The notes: generated by a model not told the origin, from the sequence alone. Positions 8,281-17,577 are shown, counted from the stretch's first letter. The stretch is 64,000 bases of DNA from Paenibacillus sinopodophylli (GCF_005930355.1 NZ_VDBO01000012.1:1-64000); one strand, 5' to 3'. Made by a program: numbers and translations.

Positions 8281-10038
8281 TTATACGTTGACCTGCGCTA
8301 CAGCCTGTCTCATATCTTTCGTATTCTCGCTGAGCAGCGCCGACGCCTCCTGCACATGCTTCATCATATCAAGCTGTTTCGCAGTTAACGCCTGAATTTG
8401 CTCCGTTTGGTCAGATACTCCGCTCGCGATATACGCGATGCTGGTTACGGTTGCGGCAACTTCCTCAGAACCTGCTGTCAATTGCTCCGTTGCTGCTGAC
8501 ACCTCCATAATTTGCTCGCTGACGAGGCGGAACGAATCCACTGCTTGCAGGAAGGAATCCGCTGCTTCACTAGATAAAGTTACTCCCTCATCAATTTGCT
8601 TGGAAGCCCTGTCCATTTCATCGCTAATTCTGCCAGACTCTGCCTCGATGTTGCCAAGCAGCGTCGAAATTTGCTGGACGGAAGCAGCAGATGCTTCGGC
8701 AAGCTTCCGAACCTCTTGCGCTACAACCATGAAACCAGCGCCATGCTCGCCCGCTCTTGCCGCTTCGATCGATGCGTTTAACGCAAGGAGCTTCGTCTGA
8801 TCAGCAAACTCACGTACCGAGCCGATTACATGTCCAATCTCGCTTGTATATCCCTTCAACTGCTTCGCTATATTAAGCGTCTGAGCAGCAGATACAGCTA
8901 TACTTCTAATCTGGCTATTCAGAAGCTTCATAGCCTCTTCACCTGACTGTGCGGTTTCGAGCGACTGTACAGCTGCATCAGACACCGTTGAGGACGACTC
9001 GGCAATTCTTACAATGCCTATCGTGATTTCTTCCATCGCAAGCGCACTGTCATCGGCGCTTTTCTTCTGCGCATGCGCACCTTCATAAATATGCTGGACG
9101 GAGCCGTTCATCGTCTCCCCCATTTGCAGCATCTGGTCTGCATGGCTGGCAAACGCCTGTGAGGATGAAACGAGCTGCTCCGATGTCTTTTCTACGTTAA
9201 CGACAACGCCGCGTACACGCTCATTCAAATTCTCAGACATCGTCAGCATCGCTTTATACACGGTACCGATTTCATCTACCGATGTGACTGGGCTGGCACG
9301 TAAAATCGCATTAGCGGCTGCCAGATCACCTGAGGCCATCTTCTCCGCACTGGCGGTCACGATTTGCAAAGGCTGCAGCGACCGTCTCACAAACCAGACG
9401 ATTCCACTAATGAGCACAAAGGTAACAACCAGCATCAAGACGTAGAGAGGAACACTCTCCCAAATCACATTTTTGGCAAGCTGTTGGAATACGGCTGCAT
9501 CTGTGTCGATACCAATAGCTCCTATCACCTTGCCGGCTGCATCTTTCATCGGAACATAAGCAGATAAATACGAGCCGTACACAGGGTTGTCGATTAGCGG
9601 TGAGCTCGCGCTCTTCCCAGCAGCAATATCTTCCGCAGCAGTAACAGGCATATCCGTAACTTCATCAATAGGGGAAGCTGCGCTATCATCCTTAGGTAAT
9701 CCGTCTATCATTATTCTTGGCTCTTGATTATCAGCGAAACGGACAAAATAAACGTAACGAGCTCCGATTTGCGTACGGAAATGACTCAATTCCTCGCGAA
9801 GAGACCAATACAGCTCCGTCTCCTTAGGTTCTTTCAGAAATTCCGCATATTGATCTGCTTGCAGCGTAGCGACATAGCTCTCCGCGATTCGGATATTATA
9901 GCTATTAATCGCTTCTTCCACCGCCGTCCTCGACTGCACGACCTGCGTGCCGATGTACCCTGCTGCTATCAGGATCATGACTGCGGTCATTGCACATAGA
10001 ATACGGACGATCAAATGTTTTTTCAATACCGTTACCAT
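8281..10038 (-). CDS. Methyl-accepting chemotaxis protein with extracellular Cache-like sensor
   Basis: The 585-residue chemoreceptor has TM1 at about residues 9-30, an extracellular sensor of about 160 residues with Cache-like features (YVYFVRFADNQEPRIMIDG; VYGSYLSAYVPMKDAAGKVIGAIGIDTD), TM2 at about 195-217, HAMP to about 275 and a C-terminal signalling domain. The tip contains the conserved ADQTKLLALNASIEAARAGE sequence that binds CheA/CheW. The ligand is unknown. ATG 10038 follows GGGGAAAG. It is monocistronic, and a second receptor of different sensor type is encoded at 36.2 kb. Confidence 0.93.
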   Translation of the reverse strand: MVTVLKKHLIVRILCAMTAVMILIAAGYIGTQVVQSRTAVEEAINSYNIRIAESYVATLQADQYAEFLKEPKETELYWSLREELSHFRTQIGARYVYFVRFADNQEPRIMIDGLPKDDSAASPIDEVTDMPVTAAEDIAAGKSASSPLIDNPVYGSYLSAYVPMKDAAGKVIGAIGIDTDAAVFQQLAKNVIWESVPLYVLMLVVTFVLISGIVWFVRRSLQPLQIVTASAEKMASGDLAAANAILRASPVTSVDEIGTVYKAMLTMSENLNERVRGVVVNVEKTSEQLVSSSQAFASHADQMLQMGETMNGSVQHIYEGAHAQKKSADDSALAMEEITIGIVRIAESSSTVSDAAVQSLETAQSGEEAMKLLNSQIRSIAVSAAQTLNIAKQLKGYTSEIGHVIGSVREFADQTKLLALNASIEAARAGEHGAGFMVVAQEVRKLAEASAASVQQISTLLGNIEAESGRISDEMDRASKQIDEGVTLSSEAADSFLQAVDSFRLVSEQIMEVSAATEQLTAGSEEVAATVTSIAYIASGVSDQTEQIQALTAKQLDMMKHVQEASALLSENTKDMRQAVAQVNV

Positions 10039-10202
10039 AGCTGCTTTCCCCTCTGCTGTTCGCCCTTCATGCCGAGTTGTCGCTCTGGATTAGATGGGCT
10101 GATGATGAACGATGTTATTTTTCTTATCATACCACCGTCTTTCGATATTCGGGGAAAAAAATCCAAACTTAATATGGCTTCCGACTAGCACGATAGACAG
10201 CG

Positions 10203-10231
10203 TTCCCACATTTCTACCATTGCGATATAAT
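10203..10231 (+). promoter_or_regulatory. Candidate promoter of the ParB-like gene
   Basis: A perfect -10 TATAAT (10226-10231) lies 17 bases after TTCCCA (10203-10208). The next start codon is at 10295. The -35 is imperfect. Confidence 0.45.
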
Positions 10232-10294
10232 AGAACAAGCGAGCAACTGAACATGTACGTTGAAAGTTATAGCTTAACCATAAGGAGAATTCAT

Positions 10295-11344
10295 ATGGAT
10301 ATTTTTGAAATCAGAACAGATTTAATTGATGAGGATACTGATCAGCCCCGGTACCAATTCGACGAAGAAGCGCTGCAGGAGCTGATGAAGAGCATTGATG
10401 AGATCGGCCTGCTCTCTCCCATTAAAGTAAGAACGACACCGGGCGGCCGCTACAAAATCATTTATGGCAACCGCCGTTACAAAGCAAGCAAGATGCTTGG
10501 CAAAGCGACTATCCCGTGTATCGTCTCTAACGTCACGGACGAGATGGAAATCTATTTGGAGCAAATCGCGGAAAACTTGACCCGTGAAGGATTCTCGCCA
10601 ATTGAGGAGGCCGAGGCCTTCAATAAGCTGCTGAATGATTCCAAATTCCGAAGCTCGACTAAATTTCTGTCTGCCAAGCTAGGTAAGCCGGAATCCTATA
10701 TTAAAAACAAATGCGAGCTGTTGAAGTTCAGCAATGCAGTTAAGAGGCTGATCGTCGGCGGTACTGAAATTAAAAAAGACAGACTAACGGAGGATCAGCT
10801 TCTTCCCCTGAAGGATTTGCCGATGGAGCATCGTGACGCACTAGCCCTTATTGCAGCTAGAGACGAGCTTCCTGTAAGCGATGTGAAAAAAATAGCTAAG
10901 CTGTTCAAAGATAAAACCATCTCAGACAGCAATAAGGACAAGCTGCTCTTCAAATCCGGCAGCGGGTTAATTGAAACGTGGTCTACCCACGAACAGAATA
11001 AAGCCGAACGCGCGAAACCCGCTGCCGAACCTAAGCCTGTACCTCCTAAGGCTGAGAAGCAAGCAGCACCTGCTCTTGCTGCTGAGCAGCAAGCAAGCAG
11101 AACAGGAGCAGCTGCTACGCCTATCGAGCTTGCGCTAGAGCAGCTTGCGTCCCTTCTTCCACCCCACAGCGCTTTGACAGCAGAAATGCTTCAATCGGTT
11201 GCGTCGATTCAAGCGAGCAGACAGGTTCCTTTCATCCAAGGGGTAGACGCTGTCATCCAGCAGCTTGAGAAACACCTTGCTGATTGGAGAAGCGCCCGTG
11301 ATTTCGCCAGCAGCCGGCTTCAAACCGTTGGGTCATCCGATTAG
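10295..11344 (+). CDS. Orphan ParB/Spo0J-like nuclease-domain protein
   Basis: The 349-residue protein has a ParB N-terminal domain (DQPRYQFDEEALQELMKSI, then GRYKIIYGNRRYKASKMLG, the G-x-R-R-x-x-A box, and ENLTREGFSPIEEAEAF). A helix-turn-helix-type region follows (STKFLSAKLGKPESYIKNKCELL), then an Ala/Pro/Lys-rich linker (about residues 235-265) and a helical C-terminus. ParB proteins bind CTP and slide on DNA from parS-like sites. No parA gene is adjacent and it is not next to gidB/oriC genes, so a role other than chromosome partition is likely. ATG 10295 has AAGGAG 8 bases upstream; the in-frame extension to 10112 runs through the promoter and is rejected. Confidence 0.85.
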   Translation: MDIFEIRTDLIDEDTDQPRYQFDEEALQELMKSIDEIGLLSPIKVRTTPGGRYKIIYGNRRYKASKMLGKATIPCIVSNVTDEMEIYLEQIAENLTREGFSPIEEAEAFNKLLNDSKFRSSTKFLSAKLGKPESYIKNKCELLKFSNAVKRLIVGGTEIKKDRLTEDQLLPLKDLPMEHRDALALIAARDELPVSDVKKIAKLFKDKTISDSNKDKLLFKSGSGLIETWSTHEQNKAERAKPAAEPKPVPPKAEKQAAPALAAEQQASRTGAAATPIELALEQLASLLPPHSALTAEMLQSVASIQASRQVPFIQGVDAVIQQLEKHLADWRSARDFASSRLQTVGSSD

Positions 11345-11433
11345 TCGTATACGTACGCGTCATCGCACAACCAGCTCCGCTACTTGCCATAACCTGCTCA
11401 ACTCAGCGGAACTATAAAGCCCAATTTGGCGTT

Positions 11434-11494
11434 GAAAAAAACCACTGCCTATTGCGAGATGATTACAATCATCTCACCTAGGCAGTGGTTTTTC
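11434..11494. terminator. Bidirectional terminator after the ParB-like gene
   Basis: AAAAAACCACTGCCTA (from 11435) pairs with TAGGCAGTGGTTTTT (to 11493), enclosing a second stem GAGATGAT-TACA-ATCATCTC. A-rich 5' and U-rich 3' ends make it effective on both strands, serving the ParB-like gene (plus) and the small gene ending at 11502 (minus). Confidence 0.85.
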
Positions 11495-11501
11495 GATTTA
11501 T

Positions 11502-11726
11502 TCAGCGATAAGCATCCAGCAGCATATACTTTAACGGTGCGTCATCCCAAATCTGAACCTCAATATAACGTTCGGGTCCGTTGCTGCCGTCTTCATTCCA
11601 TGCTTGTGGAAACCCGAAGCGTTCGATCACATCGCTTATTTCGGACAAGGCATACACCTGCTTCCGATAAGGCTTGCCGTCTTCGTATTTTCCCCTCCTA
11701 TTCACCTTGGTTACGAATGGTTTCAT
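11502..11726 (-). CDS. Small hypothetical protein
   Basis: A 74-residue soluble protein (MKPFVTKVNRRGKYEDGKPYRKQVYALSE...) with a basic N-terminus and aromatic C-terminal half. Its start overlaps the end of the upstream membrane-protein gene by 29 bases, suggesting translational coupling; only a weak purine-rich stretch precedes it. It ends just before a strong terminator. No recognisable domain. Confidence 0.6.
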   Translation of the reverse strand: MKPFVTKVNRRGKYEDGKPYRKQVYALSEISDVIERFGFPQAWNEDGSNGPERYIEVQIWDDAPLKYMLLDAYR

Positions 11727-12192
11727 CCCGATTTCCGAATTCCCATCGTCCGTCTTTCCTTCTAATCTGAATCTGCAGCCAATAATCAGTTATCGCGTAT
11801 GCAAGACCCATTGCTGTGAATATAAGAATGGCGCTGCTCATATTCAGATCATAGCCTCTGACAAAGTAATCATTATACATATTGCGGAATACCCAAACGC
11901 CGCTCGCCCCGCCTGCAATGGCATAAATGAACATTCGCACAGGGAAATAAGGAATAAATCGGTACAATACGATAGTGAGCGGACCTGCTGCAATTACGTA
12001 TAAAACAATCGCAGCCAACACAATTATTGCTAGAAAGGCAAACCCGATATTGCGAAGCCCATAATATTCTGTCGTTGTAATTTTATAGCCTTCCCAAAGC
12101 TCCAAGCCCCACGCTGCAACAGAAAACCATAGTACGAACGGAATCCACATGATTAAGAACCTAGCCATGAGCAATGGTATACCGCCTTTCAT
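11698..12192 (-). CDS. Hypothetical four-helix membrane protein
   Basis: The 164-residue protein has about four hydrophobic segments (near residues 9-30, 45-68, 75-100 and 120-140) and a charged C-terminal tail (IQIRRKDGRWEFGNRDE). No family is recognised. The start is uncertain: ATG 12192 lacks a ribosome binding site, while AAAGGCGG within the ORF could serve TTG at codon 7 or ATG at codon 9 (12168). It forms a two-gene unit with the overlapping small gene downstream. Confidence 0.65.
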   Translation of the reverse strand: MKGGIPLLMARFLIMWIPFVLWFSVAAWGLELWEGYKITTTEYYGLRNIGFAFLAIIVLAAIVLYVIAAGPLTIVLYRFIPYFPVRMFIYAIAGGASGVWVFRNMYNDYFVRGYDLNMSSAILIFTAMGLAYAITDYWLQIQIRRKDGRWEFGNRDETIRNQGE

Positions 12193-12261
12193 TTACTGAT
12201 TATTTATTAGACGGTAAATTTGTCCATTTGTTTCATACCGCGTTTAACTATTCGTATCCAT

Positions 12262-12311
12262 AAAAAGGCGTTCGTACCCCTCGCATAAACAGTCGTGAAA
12301 TTTAACGCCTT
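12262..12311 (-). terminator. Terminator of the polyketide operon
   Basis: On the minus strand AAGGCGTT (12311-12304, overlapping the MMPL stop region) pairs with AACGCCTT (12272-12265), followed by a short U-tract (TTTTT in total). The loop is long (about 31 bases), so efficiency is uncertain. Confidence 0.5.
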
Positions 12312-14458
12312 ATCCACCCCGGTGCCCACCAGTTCCATTTGCCAAACAACAGCATCAAGGAAGGCACAAGCAGCAGCCTCACAACTGTCGCATCAATAAA
12401 AATCGCTATGGCAATGCCCATACCCAGTTGTTTCACCCCGGTAACCTCACCGAACGCAAATGGAGCCGTGACAGCAATCATAATCGCCGCCGCAGACGTT
12501 ATGACTCCACTGACGGAAGCCAGCCCATTGCGAACAGCCTGCTCATTGCTGCCCGTCAGTTTGTATTCCTCATTAATTCGTGAAACGAGAAATACGCTGT
12601 AATCCATGCTGATGCCAAATACAAGACCAAATATAAATACGGGAATCATAATCGCAATACGGCTTGGCTCCAAGCCTAACATGCCTTCGTTAAAAATCAA
12701 GGTTAGGATCCCAAATGCTGCTGCAATGCTTAGAAGATTAAGTAAGATCGTCTTGACTGCAATCAGGACGGAGCGAAAGGCGATGAACAGTACAAAAAAA
12801 TTGGACAAAAGCAAAAACGCCAGCACATATCCGAGACTTCCGAGTACTTGGTCATATACCTCCTGCCGATATTTCGCTTCGCCCCCTAACTTGAAACGGA
12901 GCGGCGATATCCAATCTCTCCTCTCCCAATCTCTCACCCATTGGATTGCATCCGGCGAGGAGCGATCTGCCGCCAATGTAAGATGTACAAGCATCCTATT
13001 CCCGCTCAAATAGGATTTTAGAGCAGCTTCATGCTTATGCCTCTGCACCGGATTGGAAGCAACCGCAAGCCATTGCTCTGGAGAGAGCGGCTGCGTACTG
13101 AAAACTGAATCAACCTCAGACACCGCCGAATCGCTCTCCCATTTCTGAATCAGGGCATAAGCGGCATTCCAATCCGATTGCTGAAGAAACAAGCCTTCTC
13201 CTTCAATCAATACATAAACGTCTGATAGCAAAGAGTGGCCGCGGATACTCGTATAGGTTTCCGCGGCTATTCGGGAATGATAGTCCTGCGGCAAGGAGCT
13301 CTCATCAGGAATTTCCATTCGCATATTTCCTAAAGGAAGAAGGCAAAGCAGCAGTAGTCCGCCGGCAAACAAACCTGTAAGTGCAGGCCGCCTCATGACG
13401 TAGCGAGATAGAAAAGCCGTGCCGCCTGCACGATTATCTCCATCCGCTGGCTTGTACGACTTAGCTAGAAGAACTGGCAGACTTAATGAAAGCAATGCAG
13501 GCAGCAGCGTGAAAGCCAGCAGCAAAGATACGGCTACGACAGTCATCGCACTGACCGCAATGGACGAAAACATCGGGAGCGGAATCCAAATAAAACTCAG
13601 CAAGCCTAGAAGTACACTCGCTGCTGACACGAAGATTGCCCTTCCCGCTGTTTTCATAGATACAGCTAATGCTTCTAAAGGGACAATACAGAGCATAAGC
13701 TCCATACGAAAACGGCTGACGAGCATGAGCGCAAAATCAATGCTCAAAGCAAGCCCCACCATGGGAATCACATTGAGGACAAAATTAGATAAAGCCACCT
13801 TTGTCCCGATCATGTACATCAGCCCCATCGCTATCGCAACTCCCGCTGCCCCGATGATGACGGGAAGAAGTGCGATGGCAACCTTTCTGAATACGAGCCA
13901 TAAAGCCATGAAAGCAAGCGGTATGCCGACCATCTCCGCTCTAGCCAAATCGCGATGACTGGCTTTGTTTACGTCTGCCTGTACGGCGGATTTGCCAGTT
14001 GCCTTCACGGAAATCCCCTCGTAGATGGGCAGTCGGCGATCAAGCTCATCTAGTACAGCGCCCATACGATAAACGGGCTTCGTGAAGGTTAGAATTGCAT
14101 AAGCTTCGTTACCATCCATCATCCCGCTCCGCTCAAGCGGAGAAGCGATTGCGCTCAATCCGCCGAGTCCCCTTAACCCGTTCAGCGTCTGCTCGATGTA
14201 CCTGTTGAAACGAGTCTGGCCAATTCCTTCTTCCTTCACGAACACAAGTATTACAGGAGCTGCAGGCAGGTTGAACCTCGCTGTCAATGCCTGTTCAACC
14301 TCCGCATAGGCGCCATGCTCTGGATACAAGCCGTGGTCCTGTACGACCTCATCCAGCTTAAGAGCATAACCACCCAGCGCTATAAGTACAGCAGCCCATA
14401 AGAAGACAATAACTTTAGGAAAGCGGAAGGAAAATAGCGCTATTCGGTCTACCCCCAT
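12302..14458 (-). CDS. MMPL family RND transporter (lipid exporter type)
   Basis: The 718-residue protein has the classic MMPL architecture: TM1, a large extracellular loop, five TM helices with the GLALSIDFALMLVSRFRME motif, a second extracellular loop, then five more TM helices with VFGISMDYSVFLVSRINEEY. The acidic residues in these D-x-A/Y motifs form the proton relay. MMPL pumps export lipids and hydrophobic metabolites. It is the last gene of the operon with a type III polyketide synthase, so export of a long-chain polyketide is the natural inference. ATG 14458 is preferred because GGAAGGGGG is 1 base from the earlier ATG but 7 bases from this one. Confidence 0.88.
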   Translation of the reverse strand: MGVDRIALFSFRFPKVIVFLWAAVLIALGGYALKLDEVVQDHGLYPEHGAYAEVEQALTARFNLPAAPVILVFVKEEGIGQTRFNRYIEQTLNGLRGLGGLSAIASPLERSGMMDGNEAYAILTFTKPVYRMGAVLDELDRRLPIYEGISVKATGKSAVQADVNKASHRDLARAEMVGIPLAFMALWLVFRKVAIALLPVIIGAAGVAIAMGLMYMIGTKVALSNFVLNVIPMVGLALSIDFALMLVSRFRMELMLCIVPLEALAVSMKTAGRAIFVSAASVLLGLLSFIWIPLPMFSSIAVSAMTVVAVSLLLAFTLLPALLSLSLPVLLAKSYKPADGDNRAGGTAFLSRYVMRRPALTGLFAGGLLLLCLLPLGNMRMEIPDESSLPQDYHSRIAAETYTSIRGHSLLSDVYVLIEGEGLFLQQSDWNAAYALIQKWESDSAVSEVDSVFSTQPLSPEQWLAVASNPVQRHKHEAALKSYLSGNRMLVHLTLAADRSSPDAIQWVRDWERRDWISPLRFKLGGEAKYRQEVYDQVLGSLGYVLAFLLLSNFFVLFIAFRSVLIAVKTILLNLLSIAAAFGILTLIFNEGMLGLEPSRIAIMIPVFIFGLVFGISMDYSVFLVSRINEEYKLTGSNEQAVRNGLASVSGVITSAAAIMIAVTAPFAFGEVTGVKQLGMGIAIAIFIDATVVRLLLVPSLMLLFGKWNWWAPGWIRR

Positions 14459-14491
14459 GCACATGCCCCCTTCCGCAGCCGTATAATTCTC

Positions 14492-15637
14492 TCAGCAGCT
14501 ATACGGCTTCAGTCTCGTTGCCTGAACAAGCTGCTGCGCTAGTCCCGGAGCCAGTCTTGCAGCATGCGGCAGCCAGCTTTCGGTGTTCGACAGGCTGAGC
14601 AGCCCTTGCAGAAGACGGCCCCATTGCAGCGGCCCCTTGAATTCCTTGCGAACCGCCTGCGTATATGTTTGCTCCCACTCTGCGTGCGAGAGCTCTCCGC
14701 GTAGGCAACGATCAGCGAGAGGTGCGCAAATCGCACTGGAACGAAGTGCCATCGACATGCCATCCCCGCACAGCGGAGGAATCATCGTGGCCGAATCGCC
14801 TAGCAGCGGCAGACCGTCCCATGCGAGCAGCTTACGGTTCAACTGAACAGGTGCGACCGCAGCTTGTGTACCCTTTACCATAGCCGCCTGTGCCAGCTTC
14901 CGATTCAGCATAGGGTTACGTCTGGCGGCCGCTTGTATGATCGAAAGCACCGTTTGGCCTGCGTTCACGAAAGCATCCCGCCGCAGCAGCGCTGAAGCGT
15001 TCACGAGACCACCTTCAACTGGGCATAAACCCATATAGCCGCCACGGAAAAAATACAGCTCGATAACCGGCTCCATGACGATACCGCTGAAATGGGTTTT
15101 CACCCCCATGAAAGACGGCTTCGCTGGGTCTTCTCGGCGATAGCCAGGCAGCCCCGCATGTCCATTCGATCCCCATGCTGCGATAACAATCCGCGCCCCC
15201 ACGCTGCACCTTTGCCCACCCTGCTTGGTCATTACACTGAAGCCATAGCCCGCTCGGCGAACATCCTTCACCGTCGTTCCTGTCTGTAAGCTTGCCCCCG
15301 CTTGCTGAGCGGTTCGATGCAGCGCAGCGTCTAGTGAATAACGACTGAGGCCCATAGCTTCTCCAGGAAGCGGAAGCTCCACTTCGGACCCGTTCTCGAA
15401 GATCAGCCGCGCCAAGCTGATCCGGCGCGGCTCCAGTGACGCAATAGCTTCGTGTAACCCGAATGACTGCAGCGTGCTCTGGGATTCTGGAGACAGAAAC
15501 TCTCCGCATACCTTATGCCGCGGAAACAGCTGCCGATCGACCAGCAACGTATCCCAACCCTTGTCGGCGAGCGACTTCGCTAGGCTGCTGCCTGCAAGTC
15601 CCGCTCCCAGCACAGCCGCATCATAGATTCTTGTCAT
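14492..15637 (-). CDS. FAD-dependent oxidoreductase (aromatic hydroxylase / geranylgeranyl reductase-like)
   Basis: The 381-residue flavoprotein has a Rossmann GAGLAGSSLA motif near residue 12, an HKVCGEFLSPES segment typical of geranylgeranyl reductase-like/UbiH-like monooxygenases, and the second FAD motif LLGDSATMIPPLCGDGMSMALRS near residue 280. Between a polyketide synthase-methyltransferase pair and an exporter, it could hydroxylate or oxidise an alkylresorcinol or pyrone, comparable to SrsC in the Streptomyces phenolic-lipid pathway. This is an inference from context. ATG 15637 follows GGAG at 8-9 bases; an earlier GTG at 15652 is possible. It overlaps the methyltransferase gene. Confidence 0.85.
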   Translation of the reverse strand: MTRIYDAAVLGAGLAGSSLAKSLADKGWDTLLVDRQLFPRHKVCGEFLSPESQSTLQSFGLHEAIASLEPRRISLARLIFENGSEVELPLPGEAMGLSRYSLDAALHRTAQQAGASLQTGTTVKDVRRAGYGFSVMTKQGGQRCSVGARIVIAAWGSNGHAGLPGYRREDPAKPSFMGVKTHFSGIVMEPVIELYFFRGGYMGLCPVEGGLVNASALLRRDAFVNAGQTVLSIIQAAARRNPMLNRKLAQAAMVKGTQAAVAPVQLNRKLLAWDGLPLLGDSATMIPPLCGDGMSMALRSSAICAPLADRCLRGELSHAEWEQTYTQAVRKEFKGPLQWGRLLQGLLSLSNTESWLPHAARLAPGLAQQLVQATRLKPYSC

Positions 15638-16391
15638 CCCGCTCAGCTCCACCCTTTCTCTCAGACTGTTGCTTATCGATCACTACAGCATAACGAAACA
15701 GCGGCCTCCAGCTGTAATACATCTCCTTAGTGCCGAGCGCTTGTCCGAGCTTCTCCCAATCCTCAGCGCGAAACCCTTTTGCCACCGATAAAGGTCCATC
15801 ATTCCGAATATAGCGATTGGAGGAAATCAGACGCGTCGTCAGCCATACCGCAATCCATGCCAGCGTGTGACGATGGATATCGTTAACAACGATACCCATC
15901 TTTGAAGCTTGCAGCATACAGCGAGCAGCATGAGGCAATTCACCTTCATCAAAATGATGGAGAAACTGCGTCGCGGTTACGATGTCGGCGCTCCCTACAG
16001 GCAAAGCAAACAAATCGCCTTGTACGACCTGAATCCGCGGCTCGTTCCGATAATAACGGCGCGCTTCCGCGCATGCCTCCTCAGTCACATCTACAAGCTG
16101 AACCGCTATCGTAATTCCCCTCTGATCCGCCCATTTCAGCAGCTGTCTATTCACATCTCCCGAGCCCGCACCAATATCGAGAACAGACAAACGATGTGGT
16201 TTGCCTGCTCGCTTCCAAAGACGCTTGACTCCAAACAGCGTTGGAGCACTCGCAGCAAAAATCCGGTTCAGCCTGCGCAGATGGCGCAGCGCCTCATTCA
16301 GTTCCTGTCCGCCCATCGAGAAATCATCCATTAGTTCCGCAGTTGCCGTGCGATCACGAAGCCCTCTAGGCATAGGCTTCATCTGATTCAC
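15621..16391 (-). CDS. Class I SAM-dependent methyltransferase of the polyketide operon
   Basis: This 256-residue methyltransferase has motif I SVLDIGAGSGDVNRQLLKWA, the acidic residue of motif II (VQLVDVTEEACAEARR), motif III (VQGDLFALPVGSADIVTATQFLHHF) and a post-core region typical of small-molecule O-methyltransferases. It overlaps the polyketide synthase gene upstream by up to 26 bases and the oxidoreductase downstream, so the three are translationally coupled. Methylation of the type III polyketide product is the likely role, by analogy with bpsB in Bacillus and srsB in Streptomyces, although those belong to a different methyltransferase family. GTG 16391, ATG 16382 and ATG 16373 are all possible starts. 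Confidence 0.86.
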   Translation of the reverse strand: MNQMKPMPRGLRDRTATAELMDDFSMGGQELNEALRHLRRLNRIFAASAPTLFGVKRLWKRAGKPHRLSVLDIGAGSGDVNRQLLKWADQRGITIAVQLVDVTEEACAEARRYYRNEPRIQVVQGDLFALPVGSADIVTATQFLHHFDEGELPHAARCMLQASKMGIVVNDIHRHTLAWIAVWLTTRLISSNRYIRNDGPLSVAKGFRAEDWEKLGQALGTKEMYYSWRPLFRYAVVIDKQQSERKGGAERDDKNL

Positions 16392-17577
16392 GCTGCTGCT
16401 GCTCTAGAGCGGCTGGAACATAAGCGATCTTGATCATCTCGGCGGTCAGCCCCGGACCGAAAGCCAATGCAATGCCGCTCGCAGCCCCCGATCCGCGTTC
16501 ATGAAGCTGCTGCCTCATCGCGTTCAGTACGAACAGGATCGTTGCGGACGATACGTTCCCGTAATCACGAAGCACACCTAGACTATGAGAGATTTGCTCA
16601 TCCGTCAGTTCAAATTTCGTTTGCAAAACATCAATGATTCCCTTGCCGCCTGGATGGATGGCCCACAGCTCCAGCTCTTCTTCTGCGCATAGTTGCTCTA
16701 CCTCAGGAGGGATAAACTCACCAATGAGCCTCGGAATATGAGGTGACAGATAAAGATCAAAGCCATGGTTGCCCACCTCCCACACCATCTCATCGGCGCA
16801 GCCTTGCAGCAGCACTGATCTCTCCTGACCGAGTACAAATATCGGCTTGCTCAGCGACTTGACTGCTCCAACGACACAAGCTGATGCACCGTCGCCGAAG
16901 AAAGAAGCGGCAAACAGCGATTCTTTATCGCCAGAAGGCTGAATATGCAGCGTACACAGCTCGACGCAAACGATGAGCACATAGGCATGGCTGTCGTTCA
17001 AGACCAGTTGGCGCGACAAACCGATCGCTTTGAGCCCGGCCGCGCAGCCCAGAAAATTCAGAGGAATCCGAGTTATGCTAGGCGACAGACCAAGCTGATG
17101 AATAATTGCGGTATCAAGCCCTGGCAAAAATTGACCTGTGCAACTGACTGTTATGAGATGGGTCACATCTCGGGGCTCCACCTCGCCGTCAGCTAAGGCT
17201 TGTCTTGCTGCTTGCAGCCCGAGCGGTACCGACTCCCGCTTATACGTGTCCATCCGCTCAGCCGTCGATGGGGCTTTATGTGCGGATAAGCTCGGCAGGT
17301 AACGGCACTCGGCGGCCTCCGAGAGCAGATTCGGCTCGCAAGTATAGCGGCTTTGTACGCCGCATTGCTTAAAGATTCGCCTTCCCCACCGGGCGGCGTC
17401 TGTCTTGTCTCCCAGCGCTTCAACTAGCCGCCGCGCCGTATCAGCCTGATCAAGCAAATGAGGCGGCACAGCTGTGCCTATTCCCAAAATCGCAATGCTC
17501 GGTTGTGGTTGCATCATATCGTCATATTCCATCCTCTCTGGAAACACGTTTTCGGACAAGTCATCTGCTTTAAACAA
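16366..17577 (-). CDS. Type III polyketide synthase (chalcone/stilbene synthase family)
   Basis: The 403-residue protein has all catalytic residues: Cys178 in NFLGCAAGLKA, His308 in WAIHPGGKGI and Asn341 in RDYGNVSSAT. Such enzymes condense acyl-CoA starters with malonyl-CoA to give pyrones or resorcinols. Bacillus BpsA makes alkylpyrones and Streptomyces SrsA alkylresorcinols; the starter and product here cannot be read from sequence. TTG 17577 has GAAAGG 10 bases upstream. It is the first of four overlapping or closely spaced genes (methyltransferase, flavoprotein, MMPL exporter), which suggests a modified, exported phenolic lipid. Confidence 0.93.
   Translation of the reverse strand: MFKADDLSENVFPERMEYDDMMQPQPSIAILGIGTAVPPHLLDQADTARRLVEALGDKTDAARWGRRIFKQCGVQSRYTCEPNLLSEAAECRYLPSLSAHKAPSTAERMDTYKRESVPLGLQAARQALADGEVEPRDVTHLITVSCTGQFLPGLDTAIIHQLGLSPSITRIPLNFLGCAAGLKAIGLSRQLVLNDSHAYVLIVCVELCTLHIQPSGDKESLFAASFFGDGASACVVGAVKSLSKPIFVLGQERSVLLQGCADEMVWEVGNHGFDLYLSPHIPRLIGEFIPPEVEQLCAEEELELWAIHPGGKGIIDVLQTKFELTDEQISHSLGVLRDYGNVSSATILFVLNAMRQQLHERGSGAASGIALAFGPGLTAEMIKIAYVPAALEQQQRESDEAYA

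Noticed and set aside
10112..10294. N-terminal extension of the ParB-like protein
   Set aside because: The stretch contains the likely promoter (TATAAT at 10226), and ATG 10295 has an ideal ribosome binding site.
15015..15509. 164-codon minus-strand ORF in another frame of the flavoprotein gene
   Set aside because: It is an out-of-frame shadow within a gene with intact FAD-binding motifs.
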